A stretch of 7,835 bases of DNA from Actinomycetes bacterium (GTDB lineage: Bacteria; Actinomycetota; Actinomycetes; Streptosporangiales; Streptosporangiaceae). Location of the stretch: contig JAFACJ010000511.1 in assembly GCA_023425615.1 (NCBI GenBank), positions 1 to 7,835 of the forward strand, read 5' to 3'. This document shows positions 1 through 6,423 of the stretch, piece by piece. Position numbers and translations under genes: made by a program. The notes under the pieces are model-generated. The model was not told the origin of the DNA. It did no database searches and saw only the letters and a list, made by a program, of their open reading frames with translations. Position 1 is the first letter of the stretch. Every line of letters begins with the position of its first letter.

Positions 1-387
1 GTCAAGCCCGATGGCGTACGCAAGGGCGTCGTCGGCGACGTCATCTCGCGCATCGAGCGCAAGGGCCTGAAGCTGGTGGCCCTGGAGCTGCGCACCCTGA
101 CCCGCGAGGTGGCCGAAGACCACTACGGCGAGCACCGCGAGCGCCCCTTCTTCGGCGAGCTCGTGGAGTTCATCACCGGTGGCCCGCTGGTCGCCCTGGT
201 CGCCGAGGGTCCGCGTGCGGTCGAGGCGTTCCGCGCGCTGGCCGGCGCCACCGACCCGGTCAAGTCAGCGCCGGGCACCATCCGCGGCGACCACGCCCTG
301 GAGATCGGCGAGAACGTCGTCCACGGCTCGGACTCGCCGGAGTCCGCGGCGCGGGAGATCAAGTTGTTCTTCCCCGAACTGGGCTGA
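1..387 (+). CDS. ndk: Nucleoside diphosphate kinase, 3' part (5' end outside the window)
   Basis: This enzyme transfers the gamma phosphate of ATP to other (d)NDPs through a phosphohistidine, balancing cytosolic nucleotide pools. The frame is open from base 1, and the 128 visible residues begin VKPDGVRKG, the conserved N-terminal strand of Ndk. About 8 to 10 residues are therefore missing, and the GTG at 76 is an internal valine, not the start. The catalytic histidine lies in [12 protein letters not shown] (codon at 322-324, visible residue 108), the family signature. RPFF, GPLVALV and the P-x-x-TIRGD segment are also present. The C-terminus, [10 protein letters not shown], is normal, so the gene is intact at its 3' end. 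A strong hairpin starts 26 bases after the stop, suggesting that ndk transcription ends before mreB. Ndk upstream of mreB is a familiar actinomycete arrangement (established knowledge). The identification is secure. Confidence 0.97.
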   Translation, partial: VKPDGVRKGVVGDVISRIERKGLKLVALELRTLTREVAEDHYGEHRERPFFGELVEFITGGPLVALVAEGPRAVEAFRALAGATDPVKSAPGTIRGDHALEIGENVVHGSDSPESAAREIKLFFPELG

Positions 388-412
388 ATCAACCGCATAC
401 AGCCACCAAAGC

Positions 413-446
413 CGCACCGCGCACCGTATGATCGGCGCGCGGTGCG
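413..446 (+). terminator. Probable ndk transcription terminator hairpin
   Basis: CGCACCGCGC (413-422) is perfectly complementary to GCGCGGTGCG (437-446). After one A/C mismatch the stem continues for three more pairs (424-426 with 433-435), leaving the 6-base loop TATGAT. This 13-pair, very GC-rich stem begins 26 bases after the ndk stop codon. The bases after it (TCTGTCTTTG) are only moderately T-rich, which is common for actinobacterial intrinsic terminators. The dyad is symmetric, so it could also be a protein binding site, but its position favours termination. Confidence 0.72.
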
Positions 447-486
447 TCTGTCTTTGCCGGACAGGCTGTCGTTTTGCTGGAAACTG

Positions 487-507
487 AACGTCGGCCGGAC
501 GTTTTTT
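487..507. promoter_or_regulatory. Dyad followed by a T-run: second terminator or operator upstream of mreB
   Basis: AACGTC (487-492) and GACGTT (498-503) form a 6-bp inverted repeat around GGCCG. The right arm merges into an uninterrupted run of six T (502-507), which stands out in this GC-rich context. As RNA it would be a short hairpin followed by U residues, like a small intrinsic terminator. As DNA it would suit a dimeric regulator. It lies 119 bases before the proposed mreB start. GGAAAC at 479-484 and CGTT at 500-503, 15 bases apart, weakly resemble an ECF (SigE-type) promoter overlapping the same dyad. These readings compete and the sequence alone does not decide between them. Confidence 0.35.
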
Positions 508-532
508 CGCGTGCGCGTACCCCTTCGGCGGC

Positions 533-561
533 TGCCGTGGGAGTGAATATCGCGTTACGAT
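533..561 (+). promoter_or_regulatory. Candidate mreB promoter (TACGAT -10 box, weak -35)
   Basis: TACGAT at 556-561 fits the housekeeping -10 pattern TAnnnT common in actinobacteria. A weak TGCCGT sits at 533-538, giving a 17-base spacer. Transcription would begin near 568, downstream of the ATG at 560 but upstream of the ATG at 626. A promoter here would thus support the shorter MreB. The -35 box is poor, so this is a suggestion from position and one good hexamer only. Confidence 0.28.
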
Positions 562-604
562 GAATCACGCCGCTTCGATCGTCATCTCTGGTGACACCGC
601 CAGC

Positions 605-612
605 AGGAAGGG
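605..612 (+). promoter_or_regulatory. Ribosome binding site of mreB, unusually long spacing
   Basis: AGGAAGGG is the only purine-rich Shine-Dalgarno-like stretch near the conserved MreB N-terminus. It is separated from the ATG at 626 by 13 bases that are all pyrimidine (C and T). The spacing is longer than usual. The C/T tract could fold back on part of the site, pairing 606-611 with 616-621 including two G-U pairs, so translation initiation may be tunable. It supports the start at 626 rather than 560. Confidence 0.5.
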
Positions 613-625
613 CCCCCTTTTCTCC

Positions 626-1663
626 ATGGGTAACAAGTTGTCGTTCCTCGGTCGTGACATGGCGGTGGACCTCGGTACCGCCAACACCCTCGTTTACGTC
701 CGGGGAAGAGGAATCGTCCTGAACGAGCCCTCGGTGGTGGCCATCAACACCCACACGAACAAAATCGTCGCGGTGGGCATCGACGCCAAGCGCATGATCG
801 GCCGCACGCCCGGCAACATCGTGGCGGTCCGCCCCCTCAAGGACGGCGTCATCGCCGACTTCGAGGTCACCGAGCGGATGCTGCGCTACTTCATCCAGAA
901 GGTGCACAAGCGCCGGCACTTCGCCAAGCCGCGCATCGTCGTCGCGGTGCCCTCGGGCATCACCGGTGTCGAGCAGCGCGCGGTGAAGGAGGCCGGCTAC
1001 CAGGCGGGGGCCCGCCGGGTGTACATCATCGAGGAGCCGATGGCGGCGGCGATCGGCGCGGGCCTTCCGGTGCACGAGCCGACCGGCAACATGGTCGTCG
1101 ACATCGGCGGCGGCACCACCGAGGTGGCGATCATCTCCCTGGGCGGCATCGTCACCAGCCAGTCGGTACGGGTCGGCGGCGACGAACTCGACCAGGCGAT
1201 CATCACCTTCGCCAAGAAGGAGTACTCGCTCATGCTGGGCGAGCGCACCGCCGAGGAGATCAAGATCGCCATCGGCAGCGCCTATCCGACGGGCGGCGAG
1301 GAGGAGCCGAACGCCGAGATCCGCGGCCGCGACCTGGTCTCCGGACTGCCCAAGACCGTCATCATCTCCGCCGACGAGGTGCGCCGCGCCATCGAGGAGC
1401 CGGTCGGAACCATCGTCGATGCGGTGAAGACCACCCTGGACAAGTGCCCGCCGGAGCTGTCCGGCGACATCATGGACCGGGGCATCGCGCTCACCGGCGG
1501 CGGAGCCCTGCTCAAGGGCCTGGACGAGCGGGTCCGCGAGGAGACGGGCATGCCCATCCATCTGGTGGACAATCCGCTCGACTCCGTTGTTCTCGGCACC
1601 GGCAAGTGCGTCGAGGACTTCGAGTCGCTGCATCAGGTCCTGGTGCCCGAGCCGCGTCACTGA
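626..1663 (+). CDS. mreB: Rod shape-determining protein MreB (bacterial actin)
   Basis: MreB is an ATP-binding actin homologue that forms membrane-bound filaments guiding lateral or spore wall synthesis. The 345 residues show the full actin fold signatures. Phosphate-1 loop is VDLGTANT (14-21), and connect-1 is the region of [14 protein letters not shown] (134-147) with its paired glutamates. Phosphate-2 is [13 protein letters not shown] (157-169), and the adenosine motif is [13 protein letters not shown] (287-299). I chose ATG 626 because [18 protein letters not shown] matches the usual MreB N-terminus and length (about 337-347). An in-frame ATG at 560 would add 22 residues ([10 protein letters not shown]...) with no resemblance to the family and no good ribosome binding site. 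The hydrophobic N-terminal stretch (LSFLG) may aid membrane contact (inference). The stop overlaps the mreC start by one base (TGATG). No key motif is missing. Only the start is in slight doubt. Confidence 0.97.
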   Translation: MGNKLSFLGRDMAVDLGTANTLVYVRGRGIVLNEPSVVAINTHTNKIVAVGIDAKRMIGRTPGNIVAVRPLKDGVIADFEVTERMLRYFIQKVHKRRHFAKPRIVVAVPSGITGVEQRAVKEAGYQAGARRVYIIEEPMAAAIGAGLPVHEPTGNMVVDIGGGTTEVAIISLGGIVTSQSVRVGGDELDQAIITFAKKEYSLMLGERTAEEIKIAIGSAYPTGGEEEPNAEIRGRDLVSGLPKTVIISADEVRRAIEEPVGTIVDAVKTTLDKCPPELSGDIMDRGIALTGGGALLKGLDERVREETGMPIHLVDNPLDSVVLGTGKCVEDFESLHQVLVPEPRH

Positions 1664-2562
1664 TGCGCGACACCCGACGCACCCGTCTGGTGCTGGGCTT
1701 GCTGCTCGTCACCTCACTGATCCTCATCACCGTCGACTACCGTGGCGGCGACCGCTCACCGCTGCGCGGCCTGAGGGGCCTGGGCGCCGCGGTGTTCGGC
1801 CCGCTGGAGCGGGTGGCGGCCAGCGTCGTGCGCCCGGTGGGCAACACCTTCGACGCCGTGCGCGACGCCCCCGGCCAGCGCAGGCGCGCTGAGGACCTGC
1901 TGCGGGAGAACCAGCGCCTGCGCGAGCAGCTGCGCTCGGGCACCATCGACAAGGGCCGCGCCGCGCAGCTGGAGAAGCTGCTGGGCAGCGCGGGGCTCGG
2001 CGGCTACAAGATCGTGGCGGCGAACGTCATCTCGGCGGGCCAGGGCTATGAGGACACCGTCACCATCGACGCCGGGACGCTCAGCGGTATCAAGCCCGAG
2101 ATGACCGTCATGACCGGTGACGGGCTGGTCGGCCGTGTCACCAAGGCGGGGCCCGCCACCGCGACGGTCCTGCTGGCGACCGACGCCTCCTCCACGGTCG
2201 GCGCGCGGCTGGAGGACTCCAAGGAGATCGGTGTCATCAAGGGCGCGGGCCGGCGCGGCCTGGGCGCCGGCGCGACCCCGCTGCGGTTGCAGCTCTTCGA
2301 CGGCGACGCGCAGCTGGGGGTCGGCGAGCGGGTGGTGACCCTGGGTTCGCAGGGCGACCGGCCGTATGTGCCGGGCGTGCCGATCGGCACCGTGGAGAAG
2401 GTCGAGAAGACACCCGGCTCCCTCACCCGCACCGCGTTGATCCGCCCCTTCGTCATGTTCACGCGGCTGGACGTCGTCGGCGTGGTGGTCGCCCCTCCCC
2501 AGCGCGACCCGCACGACGCCGTCCTGCCGCCCAAGCCTTCCGCGAGCCCGTCGGGGAGCTAG
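1663..2562 (+). CDS. mreC: Rod shape-determining protein MreC
   Basis: MreC is a bitopic membrane protein whose extracytoplasmic part binds and activates PBP2 within the elongasome. The 299 residues comprise a short basic cytoplasmic tail (MRDTRRTR), one membrane helix at about 9-24, and a linker. An arginine/glutamate/leucine-rich coiled coil at about 72-107 mediates dimerisation in this family. Two beta-barrel-like domains follow at about 116-187 and 188-278, ending in the conserved LDVVGVVV. The C-terminal tail (279-299) is rich in proline and serine and looks disordered. The ATG lies directly after the mreB stop, sharing its A. There is no clear Shine-Dalgarno site, so translation probably depends on ribosomes finishing mreB. 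An upstream GTG/ATG extension of the frame lies inside mreB and was rejected. Length and architecture are normal. Confidence 0.95.
   Translation: MRDTRRTRLVLGLLLVTSLILITVDYRGGDRSPLRGLRGLGAAVFGPLERVAASVVRPVGNTFDAVRDAPGQRRRAEDLLRENQRLREQLRSGTIDKGRAAQLEKLLGSAGLGGYKIVAANVISAGQGYEDTVTIDAGTLSGIKPEMTVMTGDGLVGRVTKAGPATATVLLATDASSTVGARLEDSKEIGVIKGAGRRGLGAGATPLRLQLFDGDAQLGVGERVVTLGSQGDRPYVPGVPIGTVEKVEKTPGSLTRTALIRPFVMFTRLDVVGVVVAPPQRDPHDAVLPPKPSASPSGS
2553..2558 (+). promoter_or_regulatory. Ribosome binding site deciding the TTG start of mreD
   Basis: GGGGAG lies inside the last codons of mreC, 6 bases before TTG at 2565. It is the best-placed Shine-Dalgarno site at this junction, and no ATG or GTG start is available nearby in the mreD frame before the first membrane helix. 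This supports the rare TTG initiation codon. Confidence 0.6.
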
Positions 2563-2564
2563 CC

Positions 2565-3146
2565 TTGCTGAACTCGGTCGAGGAGGTCAGGGGCGGGCCG
2601 TTCCGCTCCTTCCTCATCATCGCCTTCGCCCTCCTGCTCCAGGTGGCCGTCGCCAACCGGCTTCCGCTGCCCGGTTCGGTGACCCCGGACCTGGTCCTGC
2701 TCACGGTGGTGGCGCTGGCGCTGTTCCAGGGCGAGATGGTGGGGATGGTCGCCGGATTCTGCGCGGGCCTGGCCACCGACCTGGTGCCGCCCGCCGACCA
2801 CACCATCGGCATGTACGCGCTGGTCTACTGCCTGGTCGGTTATCTGGCAGGGCTGTTCAGCCCGGAGATGGACCGCTCGCAGACCCTGCCGTTCGTGGCG
2901 GTCGCCGTCGGCGCGCTGCTGGGCAACCTCGCCTACGCGCTGGTCGGCGTGATGCTCGGCGACCCGCGCGCCGACTGGTCCATCGTCTCGCGGATGGTGC
3001 CGGTGGCCGTCCTGTACAACGTGCTGGCCAGCCCGTTCGTGGTCTGGGCCGTGCTGCGGCTGTCGCGGCCCCGCGAGCGCACGTCGGCGCGCGGCGGCCT
3101 CAGCGTCCCCGGCTTCGCCACGCGGCTGGGCAGGCAGCAGCGGTGA
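2565..3146 (+). CDS. mreD: Rod shape-determining protein MreD
   Basis: MreD is a small polytopic inner membrane protein that works with MreC in the elongasome. The 193 residues are mostly hydrophobic, with likely membrane helices at about 14-31, 41-54, 56-74, 81-98, 109-131 and 143-165. Family-type features are the TPDLVLL segment (40-46), the GxxxGFxxGLxxD-like stretch (60-72, GMVAGFCAGLATD), and the Asn/Pro-containing last helix (YNVLASPFVVW). It starts with TTG two bases after the mreC stop, backed by GGGGAG at 6-base spacing. The C-terminal 28 residues after the last helix are basic and rich in arginine and glycine, making it slightly longer than the usual 160-180 residues. That tail would be cytoplasmic with six helices. 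Sequence conservation in MreD is low, so recognition rests on size, hydrophobic pattern and position between mreC and mrdA. Confidence 0.92.
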   Translation: MLNSVEEVRGGPFRSFLIIAFALLLQVAVANRLPLPGSVTPDLVLLTVVALALFQGEMVGMVAGFCAGLATDLVPPADHTIGMYALVYCLVGYLAGLFSPEMDRSQTLPFVAVAVGALLGNLAYALVGVMLGDPRADWSIVSRMVPVAVLYNVLASPFVVWAVLRLSRPRERTSARGGLSVPGFATRLGRQQR

Positions 3147-5191
3147 ACTCGCGCACGTATTCCCGTCTCCTCGTCCTCCACGTCCTCATCGGGGCGCTGC
3201 TGCTGGTGCTGTGCGGGCGCATGTGGGTGCTGCAGGTGATGCAGGGCGGCCAGTACAAGGCGATCGCCGCCAACAACCGCACCCGCGACATCGTCGTCCC
3301 CGCCGTCCGCGGCTCGATCCTCGACGACATGGGCCGCCCGCTGGTGCGCAACCGCACCGCGCTGGTCGTCTCGGTCGACAAGACGGTGCTGTCCAAGCAG
3401 GAGGACCAGGGCGAGGCGGTCCTGGCCAGGCTCGCCAAGGTGCTGGGCACCACCCGGCAGGACCTCGACCTCAAGACGCGGCTGTGCTCCCCGACGGTGC
3501 CGCGCCCCTGCTGGCCCGGCTCGCCCTACCAGCCGATCCCGGTGGACGACCGGGTCAGCTCCAAGCAGGGACTGCAGATCCTGGAGCGCCAGGAGGACTT
3601 CCCCGGCGTCATCGCCCAGGTCCAGGCGATCAGGGAGTACCCCGAGCCCGAGGGCGCCAGCGCCGCGCAGACGCTCGGCTACCTCCAGCCGATCACCCAG
3701 GCGGAGCTCGACAAGCGCCAGGGCCTGAAGGTCACCGGCTACAGCGGCGTCGACCTCATCGGCCGCGACGGGCTGGAGGCGCAGTACGACGTGGACCTGC
3801 GCGGCGAGCCGGGTGTGCGGAAGGTGAACGTCGACAGCCGCGGCCGGGTCACCGGGATCGCCAGCGAGCAGCAGACCGTGCCCGGTTCGCACCTGGTCAC
3901 CAATCTGGACGCCAAGGTCCAGAACGCGGTCGAGGAGGCGCTGGCCGAGCAGGTGGAGAAGGTCAAGAAGGAGGGCCACAAGCCGTCGGCGGCGGGCGTC
4001 GTGCTGGAGGTGAACACCGGCAGGGTCGTCGCGCTGGCCAGCTACCCCACCTACGACCCGTCGGTGTGGACCGGCGGCATCTCCCAGGCCAAGTACGACG
4101 AGCTGCTGGGCCCCAAGCGGGGGGAGCCGCTGATCTCCCGCGCCATCGCGGGGCAGTTCCCGCCGGGCTCGACCTTCAAGATCTCCTCGCTGTCCGCCGC
4201 CATCTCCGACGGCTACCCGCTGAACGGCACCTACGACTGCCCCGGCGCCTACAACGTCGGCAGCCGGGCGTTCACCAACTTCGAGGGCCAGGGCTACGGC
4301 CCGATGAACCTGCACCGGGCGCTGGTGGTCTCCTGCGACACGATCTTCTACCGGTTCGCCTACGAGCAGTGGATCCGCGACGGTTCCACCAAGCCGGTGA
4401 AGAACCCCAAGGACCCCATGATCAAGATGGCCCGGCAGTTCGGCTTCGGCGCCAGGAGCGGGATCGACCTGCCCGGTGAGTCGCCTGGCCGGATCCCCGA
4501 CCGCACCTGGAAGCAGAACTACTGGCAGAGCACCAAGGACAGCGACTGCAAGCGCGCCAAGACCGGTTACCCCGAGATCAAGAACGCCACGCACGCCGCC
4601 TACCTGACGGCCATCGCCAAGGAGAACTGCCTGGAGGGCTACATGTGGCGGGCCGGTGACGCGGCGAACTTCTCCGTCGGCCAGGGCAACGTGCTGGTCA
4701 CCCCGCTGCAGCTCGCCCGCGCCTACGCGGCGATCGCCAACGGCGGCACCCTGGTGGTACCGCAGGTGGCACGGGCGGTCGTCAGGCCGGACGGCACCGT
4801 GGTGCGCGAGATCAAGCCGGCGAAGGGAACGAAGCTGCCGGTGGACAAGAAGACCATCGAGTACATACGCGACGCGCTGGCCGGGGTCACGACGGAGGGC
4901 ACCGCCGCCGGCGCCTTCGGCGGCTTCCCGATGGACAAGGTGCACGTGGCGGGCAAGACGGGTACCGCCGAGGCGTACGGCTACGACGACACCGCGTGGT
5001 TCGCCTCCTTCGCCCCGGCCAAGGACGCCAAGTACGCGGTGGTCGTCATGGTCACCGACGCCGGGACGGGCGGCGCGTACGCCGCGCCGGCCGTCCGGAA
5101 GATCTACGAGGCGATCTACGGCTTCAACGGGCAGCCCGCCGCGCTGGAGAACGGCCAGGTGCCGACCTCGCTGCCGAAGGTGGCGCCATGA
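3143..5191 (+). CDS. mrdA: Class B penicillin-binding protein 2 (elongasome transpeptidase)
   Basis: PBP2 crosslinks peptidoglycan stem peptides outside the membrane and is the cognate partner of RodA. The 682 residues show an N-terminal membrane anchor (about 8-26). The PBP dimerisation (pedestal) domain covers roughly 45-235 and includes the conserved RGSILDDMGRPL. The transpeptidase domain spans about 283-655. Active-site motifs are all visible: S343-T-F-K346 (PPGSTFKI, nucleophile Ser343), S397-C-D399 (the SxN position occupied by SxD, as I recall for other PBP2 proteins), and K605-T-G-T608. Cysteines occur as C115/C123 in the pedestal and C469/C496 in a segment of about 50 residues between the second motif and the GQG loop (513-515). 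Either pair could form a disulfide (inference). The GTG start overlaps the mreD stop by four bases (GTGA), and the gene overlaps rodA by four. A PBP3/FtsI identity is unlikely given the mreD and rodA neighbours and the lack of a PASTA tail. Confidence 0.96.
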   Translation: MNSRTYSRLLVLHVLIGALLLVLCGRMWVLQVMQGGQYKAIAANNRTRDIVVPAVRGSILDDMGRPLVRNRTALVVSVDKTVLSKQEDQGEAVLARLAKVLGTTRQDLDLKTRLCSPTVPRPCWPGSPYQPIPVDDRVSSKQGLQILERQEDFPGVIAQVQAIREYPEPEGASAAQTLGYLQPITQAELDKRQGLKVTGYSGVDLIGRDGLEAQYDVDLRGEPGVRKVNVDSRGRVTGIASEQQTVPGSHLVTNLDAKVQNAVEEALAEQVEKVKKEGHKPSAAGVVLEVNTGRVVALASYPTYDPSVWTGGISQAKYDELLGPKRGEPLISRAIAGQFPPGSTFKISSLSAAISDGYPLNGTYDCPGAYNVGSRAFTNFEGQGYGPMNLHRALVVSCDTIFYRFAYEQWIRDGSTKPVKNPKDPMIKMARQFGFGARSGIDLPGESPGRIPDRTWKQNYWQSTKDSDCKRAKTGYPEIKNATHAAYLTAIAKENCLEGYMWRAGDAANFSVGQGNVLVTPLQLARAYAAIANGGTLVVPQVARAVVRPDGTVVREIKPAKGTKLPVDKKTIEYIRDALAGVTTEGTAAGAFGGFPMDKVHVAGKTGTAEAYGYDDTAWFASFAPAKDAKYAVVVMVTDAGTGGAYAAPAVRKIYEAIYGFNGQPAALENGQVPTSLPKVAP

Positions 5192-6345
5192 CCGCGCTGG
5201 ACGAGCGCAGGGAGTGGCCGGGCCAGGCCAGGATCCGTGACTCGGTGCTGCGCAGGCTGGATTGGGGGCTGGTGCTGCCGGTCGCGGTGCTGTGCGTGAT
5301 CAGCGCGCTGCTGGTCTACTCGGCGACCCGGGCGGGGCACCACGGCGACCCCGAGGCGTTCTTGAAGAAGCACCTGCTGAACCTGGCGATCGGCGCGGTC
5401 CTGTACGTGGTCGTCGCGTCCTTCGACTACCGGCTGCTGCGCGCCTACGCCCCGATCCTGTACGGGCTTTCGCTGATCGGCCTGGTCACGGTCCTCACCC
5501 CGCTGGGCGAGACGATCAACGGCTCGCACTCCTGGATCGTGATCGGCGGCGGCTTCCAGGTGCAGCCGTCGGAGTTCGCCAAGGTCGGGGTGGTGGTCCT
5601 GCTGGCCATGATCCTGGGCGAGCCCAGGGACGGCGAGGTGGGTCCGGGGCGCAAGGACATCCTCATCGCGCTGGCGCTGGCCGGGATCCCGGCGGCGCTG
5701 ATCATGCTCCAGCCCGACCTGGGCACCACGATGGTGCTGTGCGCCATCCTCATGGGCATGCTGGCGATCTCCGGGGCGCCCAAGCGCTGGACCCTCGGCC
5801 TGGTCGCGGGCGGGGTCGGGACCGCGGCCGCGGCGGTGCTGCTGGGATTCTTGAAGGACTACCAGATCGCCAGGTTCACCGCGTTCATCGACCCGACCGC
5901 CGACCCCAGGGGCGCGGGGTACAACGCGGCGCAGGCCAAGATCGCGGTCGGCTCGGGCGGGGTGTTCGGCAAGGGCCTGTTCCACGGCGAGCAGACCACC
6001 GGCCACTTCGTGCCCGAGCAGCAGACCGACTTCATCTTCACCGTCGCGGGGGAGGAGCTGGGCTTCCTCGGGGCGATGCTGATCATCGTGCTGATCGGCG
6101 TGATCCTCTACCGCGGGCTGCGGATCGCCGTCCACGCCGGAGACCTGTTCGGTACCCTGGTGGCCACCGGGGTGGTCTGCTGGCTGGGCTTCCAGACCTT
6201 CGAGAACATCGGCATGTGCATCGGGATCATGCCGATCACCGGACTGCCGCTGCCGCTGGTCTCCTACGGCGGCTCGGCGACCTTCGCCACGATGATCGCC
6301 TTCGGCCTGCTCCAGGGCGTGCACGCCCGGGGCAGGAGTCTGTGA
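5188..6345 (+). CDS. mrdB: RodA, SEDS-family peptidoglycan glycosyltransferase
   Basis: RodA (MrdB) polymerises lipid II into glycan strands and forms a complex with PBP2. The 385-residue protein has a cytoplasmic N-tail of about 25 residues and around ten hydrophobic segments, as expected for SEDS proteins. Conserved stretches include NGSHSWIVIGG (111-121) with Q126-PSEFAK (QPSEF is a SEDS hallmark). The long extracytoplasmic loop contains QQTDFIFTVAGEELGF (278-293), where Asp281 corresponds to the catalytic aspartate known from E. coli and Thermus RodA. The C-terminal signature NIGMCIGIMPITGLPLP (340-356), followed by LVSYGGSA, is complete. FtsW and SpoVE share this fold. The assignment to RodA rests on direct coupling to mrdA (ATGA overlap) and the mre genes. 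The start ATG 5188 was chosen for that overlap. Earlier in-frame codons lie inside mrdA and would add sequence unlike the family. Confidence 0.95.
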   Translation: MTALDERREWPGQARIRDSVLRRLDWGLVLPVAVLCVISALLVYSATRAGHHGDPEAFLKKHLLNLAIGAVLYVVVASFDYRLLRAYAPILYGLSLIGLVTVLTPLGETINGSHSWIVIGGGFQVQPSEFAKVGVVVLLAMILGEPRDGEVGPGRKDILIALALAGIPAALIMLQPDLGTTMVLCAILMGMLAISGAPKRWTLGLVAGGVGTAAAAVLLGFLKDYQIARFTAFIDPTADPRGAGYNAAQAKIAVGSGGVFGKGLFHGEQTTGHFVPEQQTDFIFTVAGEELGFLGAMLIIVLIGVILYRGLRIAVHAGDLFGTLVATGVVCWLGFQTFENIGMCIGIMPITGLPLPLVSYGGSATFATMIAFGLLQGVHARGRSL

Positions 6346-6423
6346 GCGACGGTACGCTGAGGGTTTGATCTGGAAGCGGATCCCGCCCCCTGGAACCCCG
6401 TGAGTCTTTCTGGAAGGTACGAC
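6346..6423 (+). promoter_or_regulatory. Gap between rodA and the radical SAM gene: possible promoter and three spaced CTGGAA repeats
   Basis: This 78-base gap separates the coupled mre-mrd genes from the next gene. TACGCT at 6353-6358 fits an actinobacterial -10 box (TAnnnT), but I see no convincing -35 box 16-18 bases upstream. CTGGAA occurs three times, at 6370-6375, 6390-6395 and 6410-6415, exactly 20 bases apart. The third copy overlaps the ribosome binding site. There is no strong terminator hairpin, only a 4-bp GCGG/CCGC arm pair (6376-6386) and a distant GGGTT/AACCC pair (6361-6365 and 6394-6398). Readthrough from rodA is therefore likely, possibly with a secondary promoter. Confidence 0.3.
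6412..6417 (+). promoter_or_regulatory. Ribosome binding site of the radical SAM gene
   Basis: GGAAGG sits 6 bases before the ATG at 6424, with good spacing and complementarity to the 16S rRNA tail. Unlike the genes before it, this gene does not depend on stop/start overlap for initiation. Confidence 0.65.

Noticed and set aside
428..487. Small cysteine-rich frame (19 residues, MIGARCVCLCRTGC...) in the ndk-mreB gap, reminiscent of a cysteine-sensing leader peptide
   Set aside because: Its ATG lies in the loop of the terminator hairpin and has no ribosome binding site, and the distance to mreB gives no clear attenuation design. It is probably chance.
389..1660. 423-codon minus-strand frame opposite mreB
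   Set aside because: Low-complexity translation dominated by Asp, Gly, Arg, Leu and His, lying entirely opposite the conserved MreB gene and its leader.
1444..1662. In-frame upstream extension of MreC inside mreB
   Set aside because: The extra residues are an out-of-frame reading of mreB, with Arg/Gly/Ala-rich composition. The ATG at 1663 gives the normal basic tail and membrane helix.
2933..4945. Very long open frame on the minus strand (670 codons) opposite mreD and mrdA
   Set aside because: It is a compositional shadow: high third-position GC on the + strand keeps the opposite frame open. Its translation is rich in Arg, Asp, His, Gly and Leu without family motifs, while the + strand encodes clear PBP2 motifs.
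6361..6398. GGGTT/AACCC pair with an inner GCGG/CCGC hairpin as a terminator after rodA
   Set aside because: The stems are only 4-5 bp with a long interrupted loop and no T-run. This is too weak to call a terminator.
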